From assembly GCA_963601575.1 (NCBI GenBank), contig CAVCFO010000005.1, positions 18,641-82,640 of the forward strand: a stretch of DNA of 64,000 nt. Reading direction: 5' to 3'. This document shows positions 31,201 to 39,583 of this stretch, in pieces. The first letter of the stretch is position 1, and each line of letters starts with the position of its first letter. The translations under genes and the position numbers were made by a program. The notes under the pieces are model-generated. The model was not told the origin of the DNA. It worked only from the letters and a program-made list of their open reading frames with translations, and did no database searches. Origin of the DNA: CAG-238 sp963601575. Lineage in GTDB: Bacteria > Bacillota > Clostridia > Peptostreptococcales > Anaerovoracaceae.

Positions 31201-31893
31201 TTAATTCTTCGTACTCTTTTTCACAACCTGAATCAGATTGTCAATGTGCTTTTCCATTGCGGCGGCAGCCTTCTTTCCGTCTCCTTCAAAAAAGGCTTGC
31301 AGGATGACCTCATGATCTACATGCGAACCTGCCTCACCCTGCCTGCTGACAGAAGAGAAAAACTGGTACACATTATTTTCCGTGAGCAGCAAACGCAAAA
31401 CCTGAAAAATCGCGCTGTTTCCCGAAAGCTCAGCGAATTTTAGATGGAACCTAAGATCCTGCTCTGATCCCCTTTCTCCTTTTCGGAGCACATAACGATG
31501 CTCAAAATCCAAATCCCGTATCTCGTTTTTATCTTCTTCTGTTGCATTTTGAGCTGCCAGCTGCACTGCATAAGGTTCAACCAGCTTCCGCAGCTGCAAA
31601 ATATCAATGGCATGTTTCACATCCTCACTGAATACAAGCGCAATCATTTCTTCAGCATTCTGAAGGATCTCAACCTGCGTATTCTGACTTTCTAAAAAAG
31701 CCTCTCCTTTCGCGGTCAGGATTCTTCCTTTATTGCTTACGCTTTCCGTATAACCTTTCTCCTCTGCCTGCTTCATCATGCGTCCAATGGTCGCAGTCGA
31801 TGCCTCAAGACATCTGCTCAGATATGCAGCACCTACCGGGCTGCTACATTCTTTAATCGCTTCCAGCAAAGTCAACATAGTCAATTTTTTCAT
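31201..31893 (-). CDS. Transcriptional regulator: NrpR-like winged helix fused to an FCD domain
   Basis: A 230-residue regulator. Residues 80-225 are an FCD effector domain as in GntR-family proteins (LRKLVEPYAVQLAAQN, RFHLKFAELSGNSAIFQVL, DHEVILQAFFEGDGKKAAAAMEKHI). Residues 1-68 are not a GntR helix-turn-helix: SSPVGAAYLSRCLEASTATIGR followed by GYTESVSNKGRILTAKGEAFL resembles the winged helix of NrpR/DUF128-type regulators. It lies between the two divergent catabolic units and is the natural candidate to bind the five TGAG(C/T)TGTG sites. Two of these are at its own promoter. Confidence 0.8.
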   Translation of the reverse strand: MKKLTMLTLLEAIKECSSPVGAAYLSRCLEASTATIGRMMKQAEEKGYTESVSNKGRILTAKGEAFLESQNTQVEILQNAEEMIALVFSEDVKHAIDILQLRKLVEPYAVQLAAQNATEEDKNEIRDLDFEHRYVLRKGERGSEQDLRFHLKFAELSGNSAIFQVLRLLLTENNVYQFFSSVSRQGEAGSHVDHEVILQAFFEGDGKKAAAAMEKHIDNLIQVVKKSTKN

Positions 31894-31919
31894 TTTTTTA
31901 TCTTTCCTTTTCGTTCATT

Positions 31920-31928
31920 CACAGCTCA
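31920..31928 (-). promoter_or_regulatory. TGAGCTGTG site 3, at the regulator promoter
   Basis: TGAGCTGTG on the minus strand, downstream of the -10 element of the regulator promoter. Confidence 0.55.
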
Positions 31929-31939
31929 TTTACGCTATA

Positions 31940-31968
31940 ATCATAATACATCACAACTCATTTGTCAA
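31940..31968 (-). promoter_or_regulatory. Promoter of the FCD regulator gene
   Basis: TTGACA (31963-31968) and TATGAT (31940-31945) are 17 bases apart on the minus strand. Site 4 lies inside the spacer. Confidence 0.7.
31952..31960 (-). promoter_or_regulatory. TGAGTTGTG site 4, in the regulator promoter spacer
   Basis: TGAGTTGTG on the minus strand between the -35 and -10 hexamers, 32 bases from site 3. Confidence 0.55.
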
Positions 31969-31981
31969 TTTCAAAAAATAG

Positions 31982-32010
31982 TTGACAATCGATAAATATT
32001 ATGATATTAC
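31982..32010 (+). promoter_or_regulatory. Promoter of the dehydratase operon
   Basis: TTGACA (31982-31987), 17 bases, then TATTAC (32005-32010) on the plus strand. The -10 is imperfect but the spacing is ideal. Confidence 0.6.
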
Positions 32011-32031
32011 TATGTTATCATAAATCATTCA

Positions 32032-32040
32032 TGAGTTGTG
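32032..32040 (+). promoter_or_regulatory. TGAGTTGTG site 5, downstream of the dehydratase promoter
   Basis: TGAGTTGTG in the early transcribed region, in the same position relative to its promoter as site 1 is to the mutase promoter. Confidence 0.6.
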
Positions 32041-32071
32041 TTGATTATTTTCTGAAATTAGGAGGATGAAA

Positions 32072-33748
32072 ATGTACGATCTTAATTCGAGAAGAAATTA
32101 CTGGAAAGGATCTGAAGCGGGCAACAGAAGAACCATGTATAAGGCTGCTGGTTTCAGTGATTATGATATTAAAGAAAAACCTCACATCGGCGTTGCGAAT
32201 ACCTTCTTTGAAGGTTCCCCCGGAACCGGTCATCTCCGCCAGCTGGCAGATCACGTAAAAAACGGCATCTGGGCTGCCGGCGGCATGCCAATGGAATTTG
32301 GTGTTCCTGCAACCTGCGGCAACGTTGCAACCGGCTCTGTCGGACTTCGTTATGAGCTTGCCATGAGAGATGTGGTTGCTATGTCCATTGAGGGAGTTGC
32401 AAGAATCCACAGTTTCGATGCTCTGGTTATTTTAGCATCCTGCGATAATATTATTGCAGGTGCTTATCTGGCTGCTATGCGTCTGAACATTCCTTGCATC
32501 ATCGTTACCGGTGGTCCGATGTATCAGGGCAGCTGCGGCGGCCGCAAAATCGTTCAGGCAGAAGTTGATATTGCGTCTATCCGCGGCGATGAAGAAATCC
32601 TGAAAATGGCAGAAGAATATGGCTGCCCTTCTTTCGGAGCATGCCCTTCCATGGGAACTGCCAATACCATGCAGATTTTGGGCGAACCGCTGAACATGGT
32701 TCTCCCGGGTACAGCTACCATTCCTGCGGGCGATAGCCTGAAGCTTCGTAAATGCACCGAAGCGGGAATGTACATTGTGAAGCTGGCAAGAGAAGGCGTT
32801 ACACCGAAAGAGTTGGTAACAAAAGAAGCTTTGCTGAACACCATTATGGTCGATATGGCGATTGCCGGATCGACCAATGCAGTTATCCATATCCTTGCTT
32901 ACGCAACAGAACTTGGAATTAATCTGACCCTGAATGACTTCGATTCCCTTGCTTCTCAGATAAAATGCATCGTCGGAGTAATTCCGACCGGTACCTATTC
33001 GGTTGTAGATTTATACAACGCAGGTGGTGTCCCTGCTGTCATGAAGCAGATTCAGTCCAAGCTTTATACCGATACAAAAAATCTGCTCGGTATTTCCTGG
33101 GGCGAATATCTGGATGCAGTTCCTGCTCCGGAAGGCCAAGATGTAATCAAATCGCTGGAGAATCCGATTAGTACCCTTCCCGGCATGCGGATTCTTCACG
33201 GAAATCTGGCAGCCAAAGGTGCTGTATGCAGACCGACCGGTATTCCTGAGAACATGTGGCACTTCAGCGGCCCGGCAAGGGTTTTCCATTCTGATGAAGA
33301 TGCCCGTGATGCCATTATGAATGATGAAATTACCGGAGGAGAAGTCGTTGTCTTAAGATATGAAGGCGTAAAAGGCTCGCCCGGAATGAACGAACTCATG
33401 AAAGCAACTGACAGCCTCCTCGCGAAGGGACTGGAAACAAAAGTTGCTCTGATTTCTGACGGCCGTTTCTCCGGATTCAATCACGGCTCCATTATCGGAC
33501 ATGTTTCTCCGGAAGCCTATGTCGGAGGCCCTCTGGCACTGGTCGAAGACGGAGATATTATCGAATACGATATTACAGAAGGATATCTGAATTTAAATGT
33601 TGATGAAGAAACCCTTGCAGAACGCAAGAAAAACTGGGTAAAACCGGAACCAAAAGTGAAATCAGGTCTGCTTGCTTTATATCAAGCTACTGCAAGACCG
33701 CCGGAAGAAGGCGCAGCAATGCAGATCATGGAGGATGAAATATTATGA
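32072..33748 (+). CDS. IlvD/Edd-family dehydratase, atypical
   Basis: A 558-residue iron-sulfur dehydratase. Cluster-region motifs are SCDNIIAG (Cys124) and CPSFGACPSMGTANTM (Cys185, Cys191); the catalytic SDGRFSG and GHVSPEAYVGGP are intact near residues 460-490. The first ligand site reads SPGTGHL, with glycine as in the E. coli [4Fe-4S] IlvD rather than the PCN of [2Fe-2S] enzymes. The lysine of the usual CDK motif, which holds magnesium in studied members, is Asn126. So the substrate may not be the dihydroxyacid of branched-chain synthesis. I start at ATG 32072, six bases behind AGGAGG. It is coupled to the next gene as ATGA and is opposed to a catabolic operon. Confidence 0.85.
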   Translation: MYDLNSRRNYWKGSEAGNRRTMYKAAGFSDYDIKEKPHIGVANTFFEGSPGTGHLRQLADHVKNGIWAAGGMPMEFGVPATCGNVATGSVGLRYELAMRDVVAMSIEGVARIHSFDALVILASCDNIIAGAYLAAMRLNIPCIIVTGGPMYQGSCGGRKIVQAEVDIASIRGDEEILKMAEEYGCPSFGACPSMGTANTMQILGEPLNMVLPGTATIPAGDSLKLRKCTEAGMYIVKLAREGVTPKELVTKEALLNTIMVDMAIAGSTNAVIHILAYATELGINLTLNDFDSLASQIKCIVGVIPTGTYSVVDLYNAGGVPAVMKQIQSKLYTDTKNLLGISWGEYLDAVPAPEGQDVIKSLENPISTLPGMRILHGNLAAKGAVCRPTGIPENMWHFSGPARVFHSDEDARDAIMNDEITGGEVVVLRYEGVKGSPGMNELMKATDSLLAKGLETKVALISDGRFSGFNHGSIIGHVSPEAYVGGPLALVEDGDIIEYDITEGYLNLNVDEETLAERKKNWVKPEPKVKSGLLALYQATARPPEEGAAMQIMEDEIL

Positions 33749-34539
33749 AAAAAAGAAAATTTGCGATAATCGGAGATGGCTTTTTAGCCACAAATGTTGT
33801 AAACGCCTATGCGGATGGCAAAATGCCCTGCTATGAACTGACCGGAATTCTGGGCAGGAATGACGATAAATTAAAAGAGCTTTCTGAAAAAGCCGGCTGC
33901 AAAGCAGTAAAAACCTTAAATGAACTGCTTGCTGACCAGCCGGAAATCGTTGCCGAAATGGCGGCCGTCGAAGCGGTCCAGGAATATTGTCTGGATGTCC
34001 TCAATCAGGGCATTTCTTTCATGGCACTGTCCATCGGTGCTTTTGCAGATTTAGACTTTTTCGAAAAAGCCAAAGAAACCGCTGCTGCAAACGATGTTAA
34101 AATCTACTTCTCGTCCGGTACCATCGGAGGCTTTGATGCTATGCAGTCCATTACTCTGATCGGCGGTGCGGAAGCAGAGCTTACGCTCAACCGCTGGGCT
34201 GGCTCCTATAAAAACACACCTGTTTACAAGCCGGAAATCGAAGAAACAGGTGTAAAGGATACATTATTTGAAGGCAATGCTGCAGAAGCGATTAAACTGC
34301 TTCCGCGCATGATCAATATCGGTGTTGCAACTTCCCTTGCAACCGTTGGACCTGAAAATACGCATATCAAAATCACCGGGGAACCAAACATGCCGCATAA
34401 TGACGATAATGTCCACATCCATGTACATTCCGACCAGGTTGACATGGAGTTTAAGGTTTATTCCAAAAATCAGATTTTAACAGGCTGGAGCGTTGTTTCC
34501 TTCCTGAACAATCTAGCTTCACCGGTATATTTCTATTAG
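33745..34539 (+). CDS. Aspartate-dehydrogenase-like oxidoreductase
   Basis: A 264-residue NAD(P)-binding protein. FAIIGDGFLATNVVNAY (residues 6-22) is the Rossmann turn; SSGTIGGFDAMQSI, LPRMINIGVATSLATVGPENTHIKI and NDDNVHIHVHS match the DUF108/NadX aspartate dehydrogenase fold. Such enzymes oxidise aspartate to iminoaspartate or run the reverse. In this locus it could act on an amino acid or imine produced with the dehydratase, whose stop it overlaps. It is not next to nadA or nadC, so NAD synthesis is unlikely to be its task. Confidence 0.8.
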   Translation: MKKRKFAIIGDGFLATNVVNAYADGKMPCYELTGILGRNDDKLKELSEKAGCKAVKTLNELLADQPEIVAEMAAVEAVQEYCLDVLNQGISFMALSIGAFADLDFFEKAKETAAANDVKIYFSSGTIGGFDAMQSITLIGGAEAELTLNRWAGSYKNTPVYKPEIEETGVKDTLFEGNAAEAIKLLPRMINIGVATSLATVGPENTHIKITGEPNMPHNDDNVHIHVHSDQVDMEFKVYSKNQILTGWSVVSFLNNLASPVYFY

Positions 34540-34545
34540 TGCACA

Positions 34546-34569
34546 ACAGGGGCTCACAAGAGCCCCTGT
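34546..34569. terminator. Hairpin between the convergent dehydratase operon and codY
   Basis: ACAGGGGCTC-ACAA-GAGCCCCTGT is a ten-pair stem, but T runs on both sides are poor. Its position between two convergent stops still favours a terminator. Confidence 0.55.
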
Positions 34570-34573
34570 CAAT

Positions 34574-35335
34574 TCATATCAAACTTCTTACATGCGGATT
34601 CAAAATCTTAATATACGTACCCTTCATCCCGAGCGACTTTGTCTCGAGAATCCCCGCGCTTTCAAGCTTCTTAAGCGCGCTTACGATGACCGAATTGGTC
34701 AGCCCGTATTTTGCTGCGATCTTGCTGGCGACAATATTCCCCTCGTCTCCGGGCATCTCCGGAATTATCTTCTCAAGGGCATCCTTTTCGGAATTTGACA
34801 GGGTGTAAAGAGCCATTTTTACCGCCGTTTCCAGCGCCTGCTCCTTCTCTTTTTTTAGCCTTTCGTTTCTGCGAATTTCAAGGCCGACAACCGCCGCTCC
34901 GTACTCCGCAAGGACAATTTCCTCATCCGTAAAGGGCTCGTCGTATCTTGCAAGGAGTATAGTTCCCATGCGCTCGCCGCCGCAAACCGAGGGAACCAGC
35001 GTATGATATTTGTCCGTCATCTCATAATTTTCGCCAAACATGTATTTTAGCTTTTCGCCGATCATATTGGCATAGGTTTCTTTGATACCCAGCATATTCG
35101 AATTGTCGCTTTCGGATATCTTTTCCACCCCCGGCTCGTCCTCAAATGTCGATGTGTCAGAAGCCTTCGTATATGCCGCTCCCAGCACAAATCCGTTTCT
35201 GTCAAATACATAAAAATTTGCGTTTACTATTTCGCTGAGGTTTCCGCAAAGCTCCCCATATGAAAGTTTCCCCGTTGTGCTTTCGCAGAGAACCCAGTTG
35301 AGCCGACTTATCTTTTCTAAAAAATTTTTTTCCAT
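34574..35335 (-). CDS. codY: Global regulator CodY
   Basis: A 253-residue CodY. Residues 1-150 are the GAF-like domain that binds branched-chain amino acids (SYGELCGNLSEIVNANFYVFDRNGFVLG), and the C-terminal helix-turn-helix reads NIVASKIAAKYGLTNSVIVSALKKLESAGI followed by SLGMKGTYIKILN. CodY also responds to GTP and represses nutrient-uptake and biosynthesis genes in rich medium. The order topA-hslV-hslU-codY is the one conserved in Firmicutes. No clear copy of its known operator was found at the promoters in this window. Confidence 0.96.
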   Translation of the reverse strand: MEKNFLEKISRLNWVLCESTTGKLSYGELCGNLSEIVNANFYVFDRNGFVLGAAYTKASDTSTFEDEPGVEKISESDNSNMLGIKETYANMIGEKLKYMFGENYEMTDKYHTLVPSVCGGERMGTILLARYDEPFTDEEIVLAEYGAAVVGLEIRRNERLKKEKEQALETAVKMALYTLSNSEKDALEKIIPEMPGDEGNIVASKIAAKYGLTNSVIVSALKKLESAGILETKSLGMKGTYIKILNPHVRSLI

Positions 35336-35433
35336 GGTCTTAGCTTTTCTTTTTTCTTCTTTATTCTCTATCTTAAACCTTTAGTCTTAAACCTCGACCC
35401 AAGCACGGGGCTTGGGTCTTGTATTTTATGCAA

Positions 35434-36870
35434 TTATAGAATATATTTATCCAAATCCTCTGCATGGATCGTTTCCTTGAATTTGTCCTCGACATATTCC
35501 CGGTCGATGACGATTTTTTCTTCTTCCATTTCCGGAATGTTGAAAGAAATATCTTCTAGGAGCTTTTCCAGCACCGTATGAAGCCGTCTTGCACCGATAT
35601 TCTCCGTCTGCTCGTTCATCACATAGGAAATCGTCGCAATCTGGTCGATGGCATCCTCCGTAAATTCCACTTCGATGCCCTCTGTCTCAAGCAACGCCTT
35701 GTGCTGTTTGATCAAAGCGTTCTCAGGCTTTGTGAGGATTTCCACAAAATCTTCTTTTGTGAGGCTGTCCAGAGTCACCCGAATCGGGAAACGCCCCTGA
35801 AGCTCCGGAATGAGATCCGTCGGTTTTGCGGTATGGAAAGCTCCTGCGCCGATGAACAGGATGTGATCCGTGCGAACCGGGCCGTATTTTGTGTTGATAA
35901 CGCTGCCCTCTACGATAGGCAAAATATCTCTCTGCACGCCTTCTCTGGAAACGTCCGCACCGGAAGTCATTCTCGAACCGGAAGCGATCTTGTCGATTTC
36001 ATCTATAAAGATTATGCCGTTCTGCTCGGCGTTGGCAATTGCCTCGTCCGTCACCAGATCCATGTCAATGAGCTTCTGAGCCTCTTGCTCTCTGAGGATT
36101 TTTCTGGCGTCCTTGACCTTGCAGTTCTTTTTCTTGGTTCTCTCAGGCATCATGTCCCCGAAAATGTTTCCGATGGCGATGCTCATGCCCTCGTTGCTCA
36201 TGTCAAGCTGGTTGCCCTTTGGAGCGTCCGTCACTTCGATTTCAACATATTGTTCTTCTAAAAGTCCCTGCCGGAGCTGCTCTCTTACCTGCTGCCTTGC
36301 CATTTCAACGCTGTTATCCTCCGGCTGAGCTTCCTCTTTTGCCGCCTGACTCTCCAGATACTGCTGCTTCTGACTGGTGTATCCGCCGCTATTCATTATG
36401 AAATCAAATGGATTCTTCGGCTGTCCAGGTTTTTTCTTGTTCTTTCCCGGAATTATCGCTTCTACCAGCTTTTCCTCCACGATCTTATCAGCTACGGAGT
36501 ATTTTTCTTCCAGCTTGCTCTGTTTTGTCACTCTCATGGAGGCTTCAACCAAATCTCTTACCATGGAGTCCACGTCTCTGCCTACATAGCCTACTTCGGT
36601 AAATTTGGTTGCCTCCACCTTTACAAAAGGTGCGTCCATGAGTTTTGCAAGCCTTCTTGCGATTTCGGTTTTGCCGCAGCCGGTAGGTCCCATCATAAGG
36701 ATGTTCTTCGGCGTTATCTCCTCCCGCATTTCTTCTGAAAGCAGACTTCTTCTGTATCTGTTTCTCAGGGCGATTGCCACCGATTTTTTCGCTTCGTCCT
36801 GCCCGATTATATATTTGTCAAGCTCGCTGACGATTTCCTTGGGAGTCATACTATATAATTTACTTGCCAT
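35434..36870 (-). CDS. hslU: ATP-dependent protease ATPase subunit HslU
   Basis: A 478-residue AAA+ unfoldase that feeds proteins into HslV. Walker A is MMGPTGCGKTEIARRLA (residues about 54-70), Walker B IIFIDEIDKIA, and the C-terminal part has ARRLHTVLEKLLEDISF and ends in DLDKYIL, the tail that docks into HslV. The intermediate domain (residues about 110-240) is glutamine- and glycine-rich (QKQQYLESQAAKEE). It lies 12 bases after hslV and 98 bases before codY. Confidence 0.96.
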   Translation of the reverse strand: MASKLYSMTPKEIVSELDKYIIGQDEAKKSVAIALRNRYRRSLLSEEMREEITPKNILMMGPTGCGKTEIARRLAKLMDAPFVKVEATKFTEVGYVGRDVDSMVRDLVEASMRVTKQSKLEEKYSVADKIVEEKLVEAIIPGKNKKKPGQPKNPFDFIMNSGGYTSQKQQYLESQAAKEEAQPEDNSVEMARQQVREQLRQGLLEEQYVEIEVTDAPKGNQLDMSNEGMSIAIGNIFGDMMPERTKKKNCKVKDARKILREQEAQKLIDMDLVTDEAIANAEQNGIIFIDEIDKIASGSRMTSGADVSREGVQRDILPIVEGSVINTKYGPVRTDHILFIGAGAFHTAKPTDLIPELQGRFPIRVTLDSLTKEDFVEILTKPENALIKQHKALLETEGIEVEFTEDAIDQIATISYVMNEQTENIGARRLHTVLEKLLEDISFNIPEMEEEKIVIDREYVEDKFKETIHAEDLDKYIL

Positions 36871-36882
36871 TTTTTATCCCCC

Positions 36883-37422
36883 TTATAACTTTTCAATCGA
36901 GATATTGCTGTTGGTATAAACGCAGATGGAGCTTGCAATTCTAAGGGACTCCCGCACGATTGCCTCCGCATCCATATCGGTGTTGTTAAACAAAGCGTTT
37001 GCCGCAGAATATGCGAAATTTCCGCCGGAGCCTATTGCCACGAAGTCCTGATCCGGCTCGATTACCTCTCCGTTTCCGGAAATAACCAGCATATTTTCTC
37101 TGTCTGCCACTATCATCAGGGCTTCCAGGCTTCTCATTCCCTTGTCGGAGCGCCAAATCTGAGCCAGATCAACCGCCGCCCGTTTTAGGTTGCCGGAATG
37201 TTCGTCAAGCTTCTTTTCGAACTTGTCCGTAAGGGCAAAGGCGTCCGCGACAGAGCCTGCAAAGCCTGTTACCACCGTATTTTTATATATCTTCCTGACT
37301 TTCTTTGCGCCGTTTTTCATAATTGTATGTTCGCCCATGGTAACCTGTCCGTCGCCGCCGATACAGATATCGTCCGGGCCCCGTCTTACCGCGCAAATTG
37401 TGGTTGCATGAAATTCTATCAT
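36883..37422 (-). CDS. hslV: ATP-dependent protease peptidase subunit HslV
   Basis: A 179-residue threonine protease of the proteasome family. The mature N-terminal region is HATTICAVRRGPDDICIGGDGQVTMG, with the nucleophile most likely the first threonine of ATTI (residue 7). Lys-Lys of the KNGAKKVRKIY stretch and the SGNGEVIEPD loop are as expected. I start at ATG 37422, directly behind GGGAGGTAATCAG; the longer frame to 37581 overlaps topA and lacks a binding site. Unlike Bacillus CodW there is no serine at position 2, so a short propeptide would need to be removed. Confidence 0.93.
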   Translation of the reverse strand: MIEFHATTICAVRRGPDDICIGGDGQVTMGEHTIMKNGAKKVRKIYKNTVVTGFAGSVADAFALTDKFEKKLDEHSGNLKRAAVDLAQIWRSDKGMRSLEALMIVADRENMLVISGNGEVIEPDQDFVAIGSGGNFAYSAANALFNNTDMDAEAIVRESLRIASSICVYTNSNISIEKL

Positions 37423-37438
37423 CTGATTACCTCCCATA

Positions 37439-39535
37439 TTACTCTTTATATCCACATTTAGCATTTGAACATGCGTATTTCGTGGTTTTTGTGTGTTTTT
37501 CAAGTAAAAGTTCGCCGCATTCCGGACATTTTTTGTTTGTCGGTTTATACCAGTAGGCTCTTGTGCATTCCGGATATCCACTGCACCCGTAGAAAATTTT
37601 TCCTGATTTTCCTCTCTTTGCTACGATATCTCTGCCGCAATCCGGGCATTTTACGTTGATGGATTTTACGATGGGCTTGGTGTTCTTGCACTCCGGATAG
37701 CCTGTGCAAGCTAAAAATTCTCCGAATCTTCCGGTTTTTATCGCCATCGGTTTTCCGCATTTTTCGCAAACCTCATCGGTTATCCTATCTGGAAGCTTAA
37801 CCTTTTCAAGTTCCTCATCCGCAACGTCCAGTTCTTTTTTGAATGGGCCGTAGAAGTCTCTTATGATTTCTTTCCAGTCCGTGTCCTTTGCCTCCACGTC
37901 GTCCAGCTTATCCTCCATGTCCGCGGTAAATCCTGCGTCCACGATTTCTTTGAAATATTGCTCCATCAGCTCCGTTACGAGGAAGCCCAGATCCGTCGGA
38001 ATCAGCGTCTTTTTCTCACGGGAGATGTATTTTCTGTCCAGAATCGTTGCGATAATCGGCGCGTAGGTACTCGGCCTTCCGATATTTTTTTCTTCCAGCT
38101 CTTTTACAAGGCTTGCTTCTGTGAACCTCGACGGCGGTTCGGTGAATTTCTGCTCGCCTTCTGCCTTTTGGGCTTTCAGCTCCTCGCCTTCTTCGATTTC
38201 CGGCAGGAGCTTATCCTTGTCTTCGTCGAAATTCGGCGAATAAATCCTCTGATATCCGTCGAAAATCAGCTTTGAACCGGATGCCTTTAGCAGATAGCCG
38301 CCGTTCTTTATATTTACCTGCATTCCGTCGAAGATGGCAGGCGCCATCTGGCTGGCAAGAAACCTCGTCCAGATGAGCCGATAGAGGCTGTACTGGTCTT
38401 TTGTTAGGGAATCCTTGATTTTTTCCGGATCAAGTGCGATATTGCTGGGTCTGATTGCCTCGTGAGCGTCTTGAATGTCCTTTTTCTTGTTGGTATAAAT
38501 ATTATTTGCGGAATATTTGCTTCCGAAGTTGTCTTCGATATACTGTTTTGCCGCCTGCTTGGCTTCTGCGGAAATTCTTACGGAGTCGGTTCTGATGTAG
38601 GTCACAAGCCCCACGGTGCCTTGACCCTTTACTTCCACGCCCTCGTAGAGCTGCTGAGAAACCATCATGGTCTTCTTTGTTGTAAATCCCAGCTTGTTCG
38701 CCGCATCCTGCTGCAGGCTGCTGGTGGTAAACGGGGCGAAAGGCTTGCGGCTCCGCTGCTTTCTGATGATTTCCGCTGCGATATATTTGCCGGCCTCCAG
38801 AGCCGAAAGCGCCTTGTCCACTTCTTCCTTGCTTCCTATTTCTATCTTTTTCCCATTAAACTCGGCAAGCCTTGCGGTAAAAGTCTTTCCTTTTTTAAAT
38901 TCTACGTTTATGTTCCAGTACTCTTTCGGTACAAAATTTTTGATCAGGTTTTCTCTGTCGCATATTATTTTGAGTGCGGCAGACTGAACCCTGCCTGCAC
39001 TGAGTCCCCTGCTCACCTTGCGCCAAAGAAGCGGGCTTATCTGATATCCCACAAGCCTGTCAAGAACACGTCTTGCCTGCTGGGCGTCAACCAGTCTCAA
39101 ATCGATCGCTCTCGGATTCTTTATTGCGTTTTTGATGGCGTCCTTTGTAATCTCGTTAAAGACGATTCTGCACGGCGTGTTTGCGTCGATTCCAAGAAGA
39201 TATGCCAGATGCCAGGATATGGCTTCTCCCTCTCGGTCCGGGTCGGTTGCCAGATAGACTTTTTTCGCAGCCTTCGCTTCTTTCTTCAATTCTTTGATCA
39301 GGTCGCCCTTGCCCCTGATGGGAATATAATTCGGCTCGAAATCATTTTCTATGTCGATCCCAAGCTTGCTCTTTGGCAGGTCGCGAATATGCCCCACCGA
39401 GGCGATTACCTTATATGATGAACCCAAATATTTGCCTATGGTCTTCGCCTTGGATGGCGATTCCACTATCACGAGAGTCTTTCCACTCGATGTGCTTTTC
39501 GTCTGCTTCTTGGCAGTTTTGCTTGCAGTTGCCAT
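37439..39535 (-). CDS. topA: DNA topoisomerase I
   Basis: A 698-residue type IA topoisomerase that relaxes negative supercoils. The Toprim domain opens at LVIVESPSKAKTIGKYLG with the DPDREGEAISWHL motif (residues about 100-112); the catalytic tyrosine is in GLVTYIRTDSVRIS. Three C-terminal zinc fingers of C4 type follow (CEKCGKPMAIKTGRFGEFLACTGYPEC and two more), ending CGYKE. Length is normal. It stands first in the topA-hslV-hslU-codY group and 48 bases after dprA. Confidence 0.97.
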   Translation of the reverse strand: MATASKTAKKQTKSTSSGKTLVIVESPSKAKTIGKYLGSSYKVIASVGHIRDLPKSKLGIDIENDFEPNYIPIRGKGDLIKELKKEAKAAKKVYLATDPDREGEAISWHLAYLLGIDANTPCRIVFNEITKDAIKNAIKNPRAIDLRLVDAQQARRVLDRLVGYQISPLLWRKVSRGLSAGRVQSAALKIICDRENLIKNFVPKEYWNINVEFKKGKTFTARLAEFNGKKIEIGSKEEVDKALSALEAGKYIAAEIIRKQRSRKPFAPFTTSSLQQDAANKLGFTTKKTMMVSQQLYEGVEVKGQGTVGLVTYIRTDSVRISAEAKQAAKQYIEDNFGSKYSANNIYTNKKKDIQDAHEAIRPSNIALDPEKIKDSLTKDQYSLYRLIWTRFLASQMAPAIFDGMQVNIKNGGYLLKASGSKLIFDGYQRIYSPNFDEDKDKLLPEIEEGEELKAQKAEGEQKFTEPPSRFTEASLVKELEEKNIGRPSTYAPIIATILDRKYISREKKTLIPTDLGFLVTELMEQYFKEIVDAGFTADMEDKLDDVEAKDTDWKEIIRDFYGPFKKELDVADEELEKVKLPDRITDEVCEKCGKPMAIKTGRFGEFLACTGYPECKNTKPIVKSINVKCPDCGRDIVAKRGKSGKIFYGCSGYPECTRAYWYKPTNKKCPECGELLLEKHTKTTKYACSNAKCGYKE

Positions 39536-39583
39536 TTCTCCTCCAAAATTTCGTTCTTATAAAAACATATAATAGTATGAAAT

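Noticed and set aside
32072..33748. Loss of the first iron-sulfur cysteine as a novelty in the IlvD-like enzyme
   Set aside because: E. coli-type [4Fe-4S] IlvD proteins have the same PG-x-x-HL sequence without cysteine, so only the CDK to CDN change is notable.
34574..35335. CodY operators across the window
   Set aside because: Partial matches to the CodY motif exist at A+T-rich promoters (for example near 20811), but none is good enough to report.
38462..39418. Plus-strand open frame of 318 codons
   Set aside because: Antisense to topA; no family likeness and no ribosome binding site.
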